Shown piece by piece: positions 1-12,235 of a stretch of DNA of 64,000 nt. The notes below the pieces were generated by a model. The model was given only the letters and a program-made list of their open reading frames with translations. It searched no databases and had not been told where the DNA came from. The position numbers and the translations under genes are program-made. This DNA is from Azadirachta indica. Its lineage: Eukaryota; Streptophyta; Magnoliopsida; Sapindales; Meliaceae. How positions within the stretch are numbered: position 1 is the first letter of the stretch; the number at the start of each line of letters is the position of its first letter. The stretch covers positions 17,121,368-17,185,367 of the forward strand of contig CM040453.1 of NCBI GenBank assembly GCA_022749755.1. Direction: 5' to 3'.

Positions 1-179
1 AGATTGACTGGATAAATACACCGCACATGCCACAGCTTCAACCAAAAATCCTTTTGGTAACTTTTTGCTTTGGAGCATGCTTAGTGCCATGTTAAGAATG
101 GTTCTATTTTTCCTTTAACAATACTATTTTGCTGGGGGGATCTCGGAATAGTTAAAAGATGGCAGATTCTATTTGCTTC

Positions 180-1122
180 ACAAAACTCTTTCAGAGTAAA
201 TTCTCCTCCACGATTGAATCTCTATGGCCTTGATTTTGCATCTACTTTCATTCTTCACGAGTGCTTTAAACTTTTGAACACTACAAAAACTTAAAATTTT
301 TATTTCAAAAAATACACCCATATTTTTCTTGAATAATCATCAATGAAGAGAAAAAGGTAATTACTCTTATCTACGGAGCTTGGCTTGATAGGACCACATA
401 CATCGGTCTGCATGAGTTCAAGTGGCTTCTTAGCTCCAAAAGTAGACTCCTTTCAGAAGCTCATTCCAAATTGCTTTCCAAGTATATATCCTTCACATAA
501 CTGGTCAGGATGATTGATGCAAGGCAATCCTCTCACCATTTTGTTCTTGGATAACAGTTCCAAACCTCTAAAATTAAGATGCCTAAGTCAAATGCTTTAA
601 CCATAATGCATCTCTATAGCAAGCCTTGAAATATTTTGCTATATCATTTTGAATATTTAACAAGAACATTCTATTCTTGGATATTGCCACCTTTGCAATT
701 AAATTATTTTTGCTATCTCTTATAGAAAGGTTATAATTTTTCATACGAATATCATAGCCATTTTCTAAGAGTTATCCCAAGCTTAAAATATTATTTTTCA
801 TATTGGATACATAATAAACATTTGAAATAAATTGATATCTTCCATCTTTTAAGTGAATCAGGATGTTATCTTTTCTTTTTACGGGTATTTTGGACTCATC
901 CTTAAAAGAGACATTGCCACTCATCGATTCATCAAGCTCTGCGAATACATCCTTACTTCCATACATGTGATTGCTTTCGCTGGTATCAATGTACCATGTA
1001 TTAGCGCTACCACTGTTATTATCCTTAAATGCTAGCAATAATGTTTTTTCTTCTTGACTTTTGTTTTCCACATAATTGGTCCTCTCGTCAACTTTATTAT
1101 TATTTGAAAGCATAATGGCCAA
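180..1122 (-). pseudogene. copia protease / GAG-pre-integrase / integrase start, pseudogene
   Basis: At 1122-772 the minus-strand reading contains WYIDTSESNHM, the copia aspartic protease active-site region, in which the usual D-S/T-G triad is changed to DTS. It continues through VYYVSNMKNNILSLG, the start of the pre-integrase zinc region. Further left (about 620-180) the readings GLPCINHPDQLCEGY and KPLELMQTDVCGP mark the pre-integrase zinc finger and the integrase start. Frames are broken repeatedly. Confidence 0.75.
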
Positions 1123-1951
1123 ATTTTTGACAATTATAACATTTAACTTGAGACTTATTGGCCTCTTCCATGACCTTTTGTTGAGCCTTCTCCTCTTTCT
1201 TTGTTGTTATTGTTATAATTTCATGGTCCTCTCTATCCACATCCATGTCCATGTCCACGGCCTCGTCTTCGATCAATTCTTTTTCCAAGTTGGCCTTTCT
1301 CATTGTTGAAACTTTCTTCTTTTTCTTTGAAGATAAGCTTTGTTTGGAGAACTTGTTCCAAGCCTTTTTGCTTTCTCTTTTGTCTTTTTTTATATGCTTG
1401 TAATGAGCTTATGAAATCTTCAATAGTCATAAACTCTAAATCTTTTGTTTTTTCAATTGCTACAACAATATGCTCAAATTTTGAATTTATGGATCGGAGA
1501 ATTTTCTTCATAATTCGAACATTACTTAAGCTTTCTCCGTTTCTTTTAAATTGATTAGCCATCACCAAAACTCTTGAAAAGTACTTAGAAATTGATTGGC
1601 ATTCTTTCATATATAAAGATTCAAACTCACCTCATAGAGTTTGAAGATGTATCTTCTTTATTCCTATGCTTTTTTGGCGGTGGTTGCATTTGAAACCTTT
1701 TCAAAGCCATCTTCATCCAATGCTTGATAAATGAGGTTGAGAGCTTTCTTATCTCCATTTCTCAAATCTTTCAAGAGATATTTTTGAGCTTGAGTAAGGG
1801 TAGCCTCATCTTACGGCACATTAAACCCTTTCTCTATAACTTCCCATGTATCTTCAGCTCCTAGCAAAGCCTTCATCTTGATGCTCTAATTATTGTAGTT
1901 GCTCTTGGTGAGCATTGGAACTTGGAAGAGAGCTATTTCATTGCTTGCCAT
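1100..1951 (-). pseudogene. copia gag (UBN2-type) pseudogene
   Basis: The reading starts at an ATG at 1951 (MASNEIALF...) and follows the copia Gag pattern: an N-terminal region with KSNYNN, then a UBN2-like helical domain (clear at 1610-1233, with YFSRVLVMANQFKRNGE), a basic tail, and the first part of a zinc knuckle near 1123-1155 (CYNCQKFGHYA). The knuckle's last cysteine is lost at a frameshift. At least four in-frame stops and two frame changes are visible. Gag would form the virus-like particle of the element; this copy cannot. Confidence 0.8.
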
Positions 1952-1967
1952 GATCACTTACAACTTT

Positions 1968-1979
1968 GCTCTAATATCA
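1968..1979 (-). other. Primer-binding site (tRNA-iMet type), degenerate
   Basis: Minus strand TGATATTAGAGC resembles the plant copia consensus TGGTATCAGAGC with two changes. It lies just downstream of the LTR end and 17 bp before the gag start codon. Confidence 0.6.
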
Positions 1980-1985
1980 CTTTAT

Positions 1986-2398
1986 TGGAAGGTGGAGGGC
2001 TTATACTACAAAAGAAGATAAATTTGTTAGGAATAATTATGAATAAGGAAGGAGGGAGAAGCTCACAATCTTACTGATTTCTAATTTTTTTTTTTTTTTT
2101 GCTTAACATACAATGAAAGAACTTACCCTTATTTACAGTATGGCACCTCCTTAACCAACGGTCAAGATTATGCCAACACACATCTAATTCAATGGTTACA
2201 AATTTTCTTCCAAAAGTATACATAGTAATATCTAATATTAACTACAAATATCTAGATATTTACTATATCTATGTACATTTTATTACTAAATATCTAGATA
2301 TTTTCTTACAAGTTTCTAGAAATTAGGCCGCACTATTTCTAGACCCAAATCTGACAAGCGCAATTTATTTTGGATCAAATCAAGTTTAATTTCTAACA
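1986..2398 (-). repeat. 5' LTR of the left-edge copia element
   Basis: On the minus strand the segment starts TGTTAG at 2398 and ends CCA at 1986, next to a degenerate initiator-Met tRNA primer site. The right boundary is sharp, because homology to the TFIIS gene begins immediately after it at about 2401. Length is about 413 bp. The partner LTR is not in the window, so the boundaries rest on TG..CA ends, the PBS and the gene junction. Confidence 0.65.
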
Positions 2399-2400
2399 CT

Positions 2401-3119
2401 CGGGAATCATAACAAAGAGAAGATTCGATTAATGGCTAAATGGCTTCTTGAGATTTGGAGCTCAACAATCAAAGACAGCTTATCGAGAAACCAAAAGAGA
2501 GTTGTAAATGTAATTCTAATTACATCAACAAAGTCTAGAAATGATGAGGCCTCTAGAAATAAGAGAAAATGTGACAGGGAAGAAAATGGAGTTGAGAAAG
2601 AGGAATGGGCTTTTAGCTGTTTCAAGAAACCATCAAGAGAACCTAAAGTTTCCAAAACAACAGTAACTGTACCGATTAAGTCCTTGGATGCCTTCTGTAA
2701 CAAGGTTTGAGAAATTCTTGTGGAAGCATTGAGGAACGTTGGAGGGAAGGTTGCTGGTGAAGATAATGAAGAGGTGAGGAGAAAGTAAGAGCTTGTGATC
2801 CAGTTGCAGTTACTGTATTAGTTAAGTCTGTGATGTTCAAGAAGTTGGGGCTACTCAATGAGGCTAACAAATTCAAGTATAGATCCATTATGTTCAATGT
2901 CAAGGATCCAAAGAATCAAGATTTTAGTAGGAAGATTCTTCTTGGAGAGGTGAAGCCAGAGGGACTCATTGGTTTGACCACATATGAGATGACAAGCAAT
3001 GAAAGGCAGTGTGAGATTAAGCAAATTAAAGAGAGTTTTATCTAATATTCAAAAATGAGTAAAGGAGGAATCAGTGTGAAAATCAGATAACAAATTAGTG
3101 TGGCTAGACTCTATGTGAT
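2401..3119 (+). pseudogene. TFIIS-like gene copy, 5'-truncated pseudogene
   Basis: Codon-by-codon similarity to the two intact TFIIS-like genes (30730-31650, 45102-46022) starts at about residue 67 of the 306-residue product. Residues 1-66 and the promoter are missing because the copia LTR ends at 2398. The frame reads through RLMAKWLLEIW and the linker with its RNKRK basic patch, then stops at TGA 2708-2710. Domain II follows after a frameshift near 2775 and continues from 2830 (MFKKLGLLNEANKFKYRS) to 3043. The downstream flank to about 3450, including the AATAAA region, matches the 3' flanks of the intact copies. Confidence 0.9.
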
Positions 3120-3499
3120 CAAAACAGTGCCAGATTAAGTTTGTCCCTTGATATTTTTCCACTTTTATTTTAGTTATTAGACTCTTGACCATTTTTATGT
3201 GAGATGGAAACGATCGACTAAGTGAGTTTCATTCTTAATTTGTGTGTAGTAGTGCTTTTTAATGCTGTTTGCACATGCACAAAACTAACTTCACATTTGC
3301 AATAAAATTCATTGAGAAAGAAACTCCAACATTATCAATGATATATTATGATCAAAGGTTTTCCAATTGACAAGTGTCTTAGATTGATTTTATGTTCATG
3401 ACCTCTAGAAGTGGTGGATGCTATAAAAAGTGGACTGATGCAAATATTTCACCATGCTTGGACAATAATCTTCAATACATGTTAAATATTCGATACATT

Positions 3500-5920
3500 A
3501 CCCTCTTCACGTTTTGAGTTCCTGGAATGATTCCAGCCACTTTTGCTTATGGAAGGGTGTTACTTGCCATCGAAGGCATCAAAGGGTGATTGCATTACTT
3601 CTTCCATCTTTACGCTTGAGGTTCGCTGTCCCCTCACATTGGAAATCTTTATTTTCTTAGATTCTTAAATCTGCAAAATAATGGCTTTCCGTGATGAACA
3701 ATGAACTTGATAGGAAAGTTCTAGTAAAAGCTTAATCCTTTGCTGAAGTTCAGCCAACTCTTCATATATTTCAACAATCTATCAGGAAAAATCCCATCTT
3801 CCTTTGGCAATTTGTCATCCCTAGCTAGGTCCTTTCAGCAGCAGGAAATCAATTTGTGTGATGAATTCCTGTCACTCCAGTTCAGCTGAAGAGGATGCGT
3901 TATGTTTCTTTAGCAGCAAATAATCTATCAGGTGAAATTCCCCCCTCAATCAACAATAAATCTTCTTCACTAGAGTATTTTCATTTACAAAGAAACAGCT
4001 TCAAGTCTTCCTTCAAATTTAGGATTCACTCTTCCTAATCTTGTAGTTATAAATGTTGCTGACAACCAATTTGCTGGACCAATTCCTGCTTTAATATCTA
4101 ATACCACAAATTTTTCAGCCCAACTCAAAGTGTTAGTGCTTAGAAACAATCAAATTTTTGGAAGTATCCCTCCTGAAATAAGGAATTGCGTTAACTTGGA
4201 GATTTTATTCCCGGAGAACAATCAATTCATTGGCCAGATGGCAAGTGGTACCGGAAATCTTCAAAAGCTGCAGGAATTGTGGTAAAGAGGAACAGGTTCT
4301 TGGGAGAAATTCCACCTTCTCTCGGAAATCTAACAATGTTAAACAAACTAAGTTTAGCGAGAAAGATTTTACAGGGAAGCATTCCATCAAGTCTTGGGAA
4401 ATGCCAGTTTAATTTTATTAGATCTCTTTCATAACAATCTCAGTGACACAATACCGGCTGAAGTTATTGGTCTCTTTTCCTTGTCAATTTATCTTGATTT
4501 GTCTCAAACCCAATTAAACAGTTTTCTGCCCTCAAATTTTGGTAACTTGACAAACTGATTGCTCTAACATATCTGAAAACCAGTTTTCTGGTAAAATTCC
4601 AGGCAGCATAGGAGTTATATTAGATTAGAAAAACTCGTCATTGAGTTCTTTGAGAAGCATTCAATCTCTTGATCTTTCATGCAACAACTTGTCTGGCCAG
4701 ATTCCTAAATTTTTTGAGAGCTTTTGCTCGTTGCAAAATTTAAATCTATCTCACAATGCTCATAAGGATGAAGTACCAATAAAAGGTGTCTTCGGCAATG
4801 CTAGTGCAATTTCACTTGCTGGAAATGATAACCTCTGTAGTGGCATATCTGACTTACATCTATCTGGTTGTCCCATCAATGAGTCAAAGTAAACACGATC
4901 ACCTTCTCTGAAACTGATTACACCTATAGTTATCGGAATTTTGTTACTGATTGGGATTCTATGTTTGATGATCTTTTACTGGTGGAGGAAAACAAAAATG
5001 GAGCTAGCCTCTCCGTCAACACTGTTAGCCTCAGTTTTGCAAGTACCATAGATGTTTCTCTTCGAACTATTTGCTTGGCGTGGGTAGTTTTGGTTTTGTC
5101 TCTAAGGGAATCCTTCATCAGGATCAAACAGGAGCTTCAACGAGTTTTATGGCGAAGTGAGAAGCATTGAGAAGTATTAGGCATCAGAATCTTGTGAAAA
5201 TCATCACTTTTTGTGAAAGTGTTGATTTCCAAGGCAATGATTTCAAGGTTATAGTCTATAAGTTTACGGGCAAGAAGAATCAGGAGGAATGGTTGCATCC
5301 AAATAATCTTGAAATAAATGAGTCCCGGAAAAGGTCAATTCTTCTGCAGAGACATAATGTTGCCATTAATCTTGCTTATGCATTGGTATCTTATTCATCA
5401 TTGTAAAACTTCGATAGTCTGTTGTGATCCCAAGCCAAGCAATGTTCTTCTCAATGACAAAGTGATTGGCCATGCGGGAGACTTTCGATTAGCAAAATTA
5501 CTTGCAGAATCCATTAATAATTCATAAACTGGTTAAACAAGCTCTATTGGAGTAAGAGGAACGTTAGCTATGCTAATCCAGGCAAATAACGTTTAATACT
5601 TCCTTGATTTTGTTCATTTCACCTTAAAAATATAGTCAAAATGTGTGATTTTATATGGAATTACAGAGTATGGAATGGGAAGTGAAGTTTCAAGAGAAGG
5701 AGATGTGTACAGTTATGGCATACTCTTAAGTGGAGATGTTTAACGAGAAGAGGTCCACGGATGAGATGTTTACAGGGAATCTGAGCCTTCATAATTTTTT
5801 CAAGGAAGCTCTGCCTAAGAGATTGACCAAAATTGTGGATCCAAAACTTCTTCCAGAAATAGAAGAAGGGAAGACAAGCCAGTTCAATGATCAGAATGTA
5901 AGGACACAAAATATTTAAGT
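3500..5920 (+). pseudogene. LRR receptor-like kinase (Xa21/EFR-type, subfamily XII) pseudogene
   Basis: Family members are plasma-membrane immune receptors with an LRR ectodomain and a cytoplasmic Ser/Thr kinase. Visible in order: an N-terminal LRR cap (about 3500-3620, LSSWNDS..., then GVTCHRRHQRVIALLLPS); repeated LxxNxLxGxIP repeats (about 3760-4890); a transmembrane helix (about 4909-4996, IGILLLIGILCLMIFYWW followed by RK); then kinase pieces at 5150-5540. In the catalytic loop HCDLKPSN has become CCDPKPSN, and DFG has become DFR. A short intron (about 5583-5666, ending TTACAG) separates a second kinase exon (5667-5920). Many stops and frame changes make it non-functional. The donor at the intron reads GC rather than GT. 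Confidence 0.9.
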
Positions 5921-7282
5921 GTCTTTTCTCTCTCTTTCCGTTTGTTTACTTTTGTGTGTAAACCTATATTGGGTTATAAGAATGCAGCTGATGAAATATT
6001 GATGTAGGCTTGACGAAAATCATGTGAGGAATTTTTGTAAGGATATTAGATGTCACTTGTCCAAACTGTGAAGGAAGTTTCATAGTTCACTTTGATTTTG
6101 ACCCTGTTTAATTTGTTTCATCATTGTTAAAAATTCTCAACCACCCACTCTTAGTTGGACCTTTAAAATTGTTTAAATTTTTTTATGTTAGGTAAGCAGA
6201 CAAAAACAATGATCAAGAAGTCAACACAAACTCAATTAATTAACCTTGTTCTCTATTCAACTTTAGGATTATAAGGCAAATAGCACTATAATGACCTCAA
6301 CGGTCCTCCAGCTTCTGACTACAGGTAACATTGAAATGTGTTATAAGTTTATATAGAAATTGTACAATCCTTGCCGAGCAAGTAAGCCAATAAATTCCCC
6401 TTCGTACCTTTCTTCCTTTTTACCCATTTGTCTATTGGGAATTCCTTGCTGACTATAGTGATTTTTTACTATGTATATTGTAGGGGTCAGCAATTGCATC
6501 AATGCTTTGCCAACTGAATTTGTCTATAAAAGTCAAATATACAAATTAAAAACATTACAATTTGGTACTTACCCTGAACTCCTGAATACGCACATACATT
6601 CTATCTAAAATTTTGATAAACCAATTCCACCAGACATAAACTACCCTGAGAGATTAAATAACTTTCTAACTCAAATATTGTCTACTCCATGTGGGTTCGA
6701 GAATGTCTTGTTCATTTTTTGATATGCACACTGTTCTTCTATCATGCTCTAGCTTACAGGTCCCATATTGAATCACCATATATACCATATACGCCAGACC
6801 CCGCACCTTCACTCTAATTGAGAAAAGCACTTTTTCTCATTTAGACAGATATTGTATATGAATAGTATTGATATAAGATGGATCCAGAAAAAAGAGGGTT
6901 CAAGTTATAATCTAGAAAGAATTTGTGCATATATTTTACAGAAGAGAACAATCGAAAAAATGAAATGGGTTTACACCTTTTGCTCAATCTATATATTTGG
7001 ATTGGAATTCAATTGAATAGAAGTAGAAGTGTCTAGGGATAATTCACTTTGACTTTGAACCTTAAAGTGGCTCTATTTTACTATGTTCCATTTATATCTC
7101 AGTTCCATTTATTTAATTTAGTATCTTCTGCCTTCCATAACCTTTGAAATCTCATATACACTTGAAATTGAATTTTCCACCAACTGACTTAGTTTTACCA
7201 TCAAATTTCTCCAAATTATACTCATTTGAAGAACCCGTTTTGAGAACTTAACCTATAGACAAATCTCACTCTGATACGAACT
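5921..7282. other. Intergenic, no gene recognised
   Basis: AT-rich sequence after the receptor kinase pseudogene. No reading frame above background, no RNA gene and no clear repeat boundary was seen. Confidence 0.6.
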
Positions 7283-7873
7283 TTTTATGAAAAATCAAGT
7301 AAATAAGCAAATAGAAAACCAACACAGCCACAAACAACACCAAATTTACTTGGAAAACTTTTGAAAATTTAAAAAAAAAAAACCACAGGAGAGAAAATAG
7401 CGATTTCACTAAGATGAAGAAGAGAGAATATTATACGATTTGTCTTGAAACCCAAAATATATAGTCCGTGTTTGAGTCGAGTTCAAAACCAAAGATAGGT
7501 TGGGTTAGGCCCATACATTAAAATCCATACAATATACTTATAGGAAAAATGCCCATTACCTCTTGCTTTTAAGCCAATACCTCATTACCCATTATATTTT
7601 TTCTATTATCTCATCACCCTCTGATTCTATTTTTTTCTTTTTACCCTTCATTTCAATTGGTTTACAAAATGGTAAAATCAAAACTATTTCAAATATTAAA
7701 GGGCCAAATCAATATTTGAGGGGATAATGGGATATTAAAAAAAATATAAGGGGGTAATAGGGCACTAACTCAAAAAGTAGGGAGTAAAGGGCATTCTCTT
7801 TATACTTATATACATACACATATACAATATCGATTACCAAATCAATTTAATCATTTGCAATAATATTATACAT
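7283..7873 (-). repeat. Solo copia LTR remnant, interrupted by a MITE
   Basis: From 7283 (TTTTATGAAAAATCAAG) the sequence matches the solo LTR at 52041-52439 and, in reverse complement, the 3' LTR of copia B (29617-30046). The match covers the AAATCAAG end, the CCCAAAATATATAG block and the CATACAATATACTTATA block. About 85 bp of the LTR interior between ACAATA and CGATTACC is missing. No internal retrotransposon sequence flanks it, so it is a solo LTR. The right end near 7873 is uncertain. Confidence 0.65.
7543..7800. mobile_element. Mutator-type MITE with 10-bp target-site duplication
   Basis: A 258-bp element begins GGAAAAATGCCCATTACC and ends GGGAGTAAAGGGCATTCTCTT. These are imperfect terminal inverted repeats sharing TGCCCNTTAC. 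It is flanked on both sides by TATACTTATA (7533-7542 and 7801-7810). It sits inside a copia LTR, and the uninterrupted target is visible in the related LTR near 52300. It has no coding capacity. Long target duplications of 9-10 bp suggest Mutator-like mobilisation. Confidence 0.8.
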
Positions 7874-10579
7874 TCAATTGTAAAGTAACAAATAAATTCT
7901 TGATGTATTATGCATTCTCCCTCCCCCCTTACAATTAAAAAAAGAATCTTAGAAAAAAGGAAAAGAGAAATGCATGGCTTCTTTAGCAAAGCTTCATCGT
8001 CTCCTCTACAGCCTTTTCTTTGTCTCTCTCGTTCTCTTCGCTCATTGAATAACATCCCCTCACAATTTAAAATTTATTAATTTTTTTTTTTTGACAACAT
8101 TATCAATATCTAAACATAAATTTATTAATTCCTAATAGCATGACTGATTGCCATATAAAATTTCAATTTCAATTTCAATGAACATATAATATGATGATTA
8201 TGAATATTTTAAATATGTTTAAAGAAAATATAATCACAACCTTATAGTGGATAAGTGATTTTCAATTATATGATTTTGATGTTGGTAAAATGAAGAATAT
8301 ATTTCCTCTTTTCTGCTCATTAATAGAAGGAAAGAAGGAAAAGAAAAACTATTTTATTCATTATTCTTGGCAATATGAGAAGTTAAAATTTTCTCTAAAT
8401 TTCACATTAAAATTCTACAATTATTATTTTTCCAATGTCATAATCCACATGAATAGCAAGAAAGCAACTAAACCAAATTGTAAATTTTTAAATATTCTTA
8501 ATTAAATAAATGCATTTCAAAACACATATATAGATTAGTCGTTGACAATGTGAGGTATAATATTATTCCCTCAATTCTCCATCAAGCAAAATATTAATAC
8601 ATAACTACTAAGCACAGTCAATGTGGGCATAGCTTGGATGTAGCTCGATGGCCTAGGGCATAGTTTGGGCATAATACAAGTGGTTTAGGATAGGCTTTGT
8701 ACTGTTGACCCATTTTGATTCGAAACACAATAAGAAGGGTTAGTTCAACTACTCTATAACAACATGAAAATGTCCAAGAATGCGTTTAACTGGGTAATCA
8801 TCTTTCACTTTTCCAAAAGAGAAAATATCATTAACCAACTACATTATGCTTTATTCAAAAATGATATAATTTTCATATTGAAAAATTAACAATCGGTAAA
8901 TACAAGTCCAACCAACCGTTTTCCTTGATATATATTCTTCAGATGGATAACATTTTGCGTAAAAGCAAATACATACATTTCTTCAGCCTGCAAAAGAAAA
9001 AATAGTCTGAACTATAAGTAGAACTGCTATATTTTAATTTATAACTGTTGACTTTTAGTGCTTGGGTATTACGCTATTTGAGTGAATGCTTGTGACTTAT
9101 AAACCACCGCTCATTGTTTTGCCAGTTAAGTTTCTTCTTAATTTCAAAATCATACTGTTGTACTGCTCTCTTTTTTTTTAGCAACATATGTCTCTTCAGT
9201 TATGTTACATTTATTTCTTTCCCTTTATAGAGAATAAATTAATAAAATTTAGATTAAGAAATTCTCAAGTTGCTTCATTGGCGAAGCTTTTTCCTCTTTT
9301 TTGTAATTTTCTTGGTGAAAATTCTATCAAAGTTTTGGCTCTCCCATTTATTTTTCAATTCCTTTACCTTTCAATTTTTAAAAATATGGTAGTTTGTCTC
9401 TTACCTTGGATATTGTTTTTGATAAGTTAATGTTTTAGTATGAAACGAGATAAAAGGTTTAGTTTAATCAATGCTATGCATTTACTCTTCTTTGCTATAT
9501 TGATGACAAGATCCATATTACTAAGTGCTTAAAGAAGATGCATCCCCCTACATTTTTGGCTCTATTGAGAAACAGAGGTTGTTGTATGCATGTGCAAAGC
9601 AATTCATTGAGAGGCTCATTTATGGTGGGAATTATATCAACTCTTCCATTTTCCTTTTCTTTTCCTTTCTTCTTTTTAAAATATATTGACCTGTTTTGAG
9701 TCGTTTTCATATTAGTCACAACTGATGGTGTACAGAATGGTCTTGAGTTCACCATTGTGAGGGCTTTTAGCTAGATTGGACCATAATAAATATTTATAAT
9801 TCTGACCAAAGATATCTTTTGTTTTGCTAGGTTAAATTGTCATTACAGTGTGAGAATCCAAATTTGTTATCTTCCTCCAACCAATCCAATTGAAGCAGTG
9901 AAGTAATCTAATAAAAGATTCTAAAGCAAAAGATACACTTCTATGTTTTAATCACCAACTACTTACTCCAAAAGGAGTTCATGGTCATAGCATCATCCCA
10001 ACTAAATTTTGGGCACAATGACCTTCTTTCTGGTATCTTAATATGGAAACAAGAATGTACTATTTACAAGAAGCACATTTGCAATTGACAAAGAAAGAGA
10101 AAGAAGGAGACGTAACCACTGAACTTACTGAAAGATGCAATATCTCAAATGGAAGTTGATTAACGTTGTGACTGTGGTGAGCTTAGAGATTGATGACAGC
10201 TCTTATGAGTCCAAAGAGCTTAAGAATTTCAATGTATAAGTCTTATATTCCGATAATTTAGCTGCAATTTCACTTAATGATATTGTACAGCATTAGTCAA
10301 GGTTAAGTTTCGTAAGACGAGATGTTTGCTGAAACGTTTCAGTTCCGTAACAATGATGAGATCAGTGATTTGAACCTTAGATTGAAAATAGCAAGAAGCT
10401 AAAGTTTATAGATAGTTAAAAAAAATGATTTATGTAGATCTCGATAGAGACTACTTCCATCAATCGCTAGTGTAGACTTTCTACCAATATTTTAGTAGTA
10501 CATGATGTTTTTATCATAACATTCATCTGACTAATTCTCCCAAGCTTTCATTCATTATTTGCAAGCGCACTAGCAAATC
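7874..10579. other. Intergenic, no gene recognised
   Basis: AT-rich DNA with short random reading frames (for example 8290-8505 and 9188-9430) that show no recognisable domain, compositional shift or start context. No RNA gene seen. Confidence 0.5.
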
Positions 10580-11160
10580 CTAAGCTATTTGTCTAATGAA
10601 ATGCCTAAGGGCAGCAATCATATTCAGTGTTGCTCTTTTTATAAAAACAATATTATCTTTTTGTACCTCTAACATATTGTGACCTAAAACTCTATAAGAA
10701 GAAATGTTCCACCTCGTACACTCTTCAGTATGCTTGAGCAGATCAAAATAGCCTTCATTAGCCGGTGAGTATTCAATTGATTGTAACAAACACTCGCATA
10801 TCGTTATGGAAAAAAGCAGCTTTTTATGAGATTACTTGGCAATATGTCATTTGTAGAGTAAATAGCGAATTCAGGCATTTGGCTACTTCATCATTATTAT
10901 CTTTTTTATAAGAATCTGCTTTTTCTAAATCACATTGCAGTGCCTAAGGCCCAAAACCATGTCGTGCAATGCAATTTAAGGCTTCTGCTAGATCGCAACT
11001 AGTGATCCATGTTCTTCTTGCTATGTCTTTACAGAAGTGTTTAAAATCTTTTACATCAAAAATCTTTTACTTAACACTCTTGTGAAATAAAGTTAACTAC
11101 TCTTCCAAGGACGAAGGTTCAAATGTCACCTCACTTATCTCCTCACATTTTATCTTGCAA
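10580..11160 (-). pseudogene. Coding-like remnant of unknown family
   Basis: On the minus strand, protein-like readings run almost continuously: about 11150-11000 (KCEEISEVTFEPSSLEE, then DFKHFCKDIARRTWITSC), 11000-10830 (AEALNCIARHGFGP, stop, ALQCDLEKADSYKKDNNDE), and an open frame at 10789-10580 (NEGYFDLLKHTEECTRWN...). At least three in-frame stops break it. The residue mix looks like real helical protein rather than translated noise, but I do not recognise the family. A chance open frame in AT-rich DNA remains possible. Confidence 0.3.
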
Positions 11161-11966
11161 TTAGAATCTTCAAAGGATTATAATTGTTGGACAAAAGCAC
11201 AGCTCTCAATCTATGCAAACCAATTTCATTGTTCTCTTGTAATCATGCGAAATGAGCATAAGATATTTCTTTCCTTCAAGCAAATGTGCTCTCTTTTCAT
11301 CAAGTTTTGCTCAAATCTTTTGCTTCAAGCTTTTGAAAGTCCTTTCTTACTCTACATTCTCCTCTTCGTCTTTTTACTCCTTAGTTATGAAACTTAGAGA
11401 CAACTAGCAAGTAATGGCCTGACAAGTTCAAGTCATCTTTTCACGCATTTTTGTTGGGAAAAAAATCAATCTATGAATTGTGTGCTTTGTAGGAATCGAA
11501 AGAATTAACCAAATGGAAAAAATAAGAAATCAAGGAAGAGTAAGAAAAGAAAGGCGGAGGATTTTCTAAAAAAGCACTTAATTTGTAAAGGTAATGCTAG
11601 AGAGGTTTCTAACTAGAGAAGAAAACAAGCAAATGGCTTGCATTAAAAATATCGAAAGTCAGTCATTTGAAGCATTGATCGATGGTGACTTGTGCAAGAA
11701 GAAGCAAGTTATAACTCTGACATGAAGATTGAGGAGAGAAAAGAAGCTGGGAGATTAATTATTTTGGTGTTGCTTGTGTGTTGGACAATATGAAATACGT
11801 ATAGTTATGATAATTCTTGGTGAAGCTCTTTAATTGGTAGAGCTAAAGATGACGTTTAGTCCTTTTCATGAGGCATGGATTACATAATTGTTTAATAGAT
11901 TAAAGAATTGTTTAATACATACAAGCAACTAGATTAGATCATCTCTTCAATTGTCGAATTGAAGTG
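11161..11966. other. Intergenic, no gene recognised
   Basis: No supported gene. It ends at the target-site duplication of copia element A. The 11155-11397 plus-strand frame is probably an antisense shadow of the remnant to its left. Confidence 0.5.
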
Positions 11967-11971
11967 AAACC

Positions 11972-12232
11972 TCCAGAATTTATGGCCCATCTTTGGTAAC
12001 CTACAGCATATTAGGGTGCACTGATACAATTAGGGGTTAGCTGATGCAATCTAGGGATGCTGATGTAATTAGGGCAAACATTGTATTATTCTCTATTCTT
12101 CGTCTAGTGAAATCTGACTCCCTCACTCTTATGGCTTTTCTTCAAAAATTTTCAAAGGCTTTGCATGTAATATGATGTTATTTCTGATTTCTTATGTTTT
12201 CTATTTCCTTGATTGCTTGATTTTGCATAACA
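11972..12232 (+). repeat. 5' LTR of copia A
   Basis: Starts TCCAGAATTTATG (degenerate from TGTAGAATTTATG in the 3' LTR) and ends TTTTGCATAACA. It is 261 bp against 165 bp for the 3' LTR, so the two have diverged by indels as well as substitutions. Confidence 0.75.
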
Positions 12233-12235
12233 AAT

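Larger units (their letters stand above)
1..2398 (-). mobile_element. Ty1/copia retrotransposon remnant, 5' part, minus strand
   Basis: Reading on the minus strand from the right, the order is 5' LTR (1986-2398), primer-binding site (1968-1979), gag, protease, then the start of integrase running off the left edge. The layout gag, then protease, then integrase before RT is the copia order. Every reading frame carries stops or frameshifts, so it is not mobile. Its right end lies inside a TFIIS-like gene copy, which it truncates. The other LTR and the second target-site duplication are outside the window. Confidence 0.85.

Noticed and set aside
279..290. CACTACAAAAAC resembling a CACTA terminus
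   Set aside because: It falls within the copia pol reading on the minus strand and lacks the CACTACAAGAAAA continuation, subterminal repeats and a partner end.
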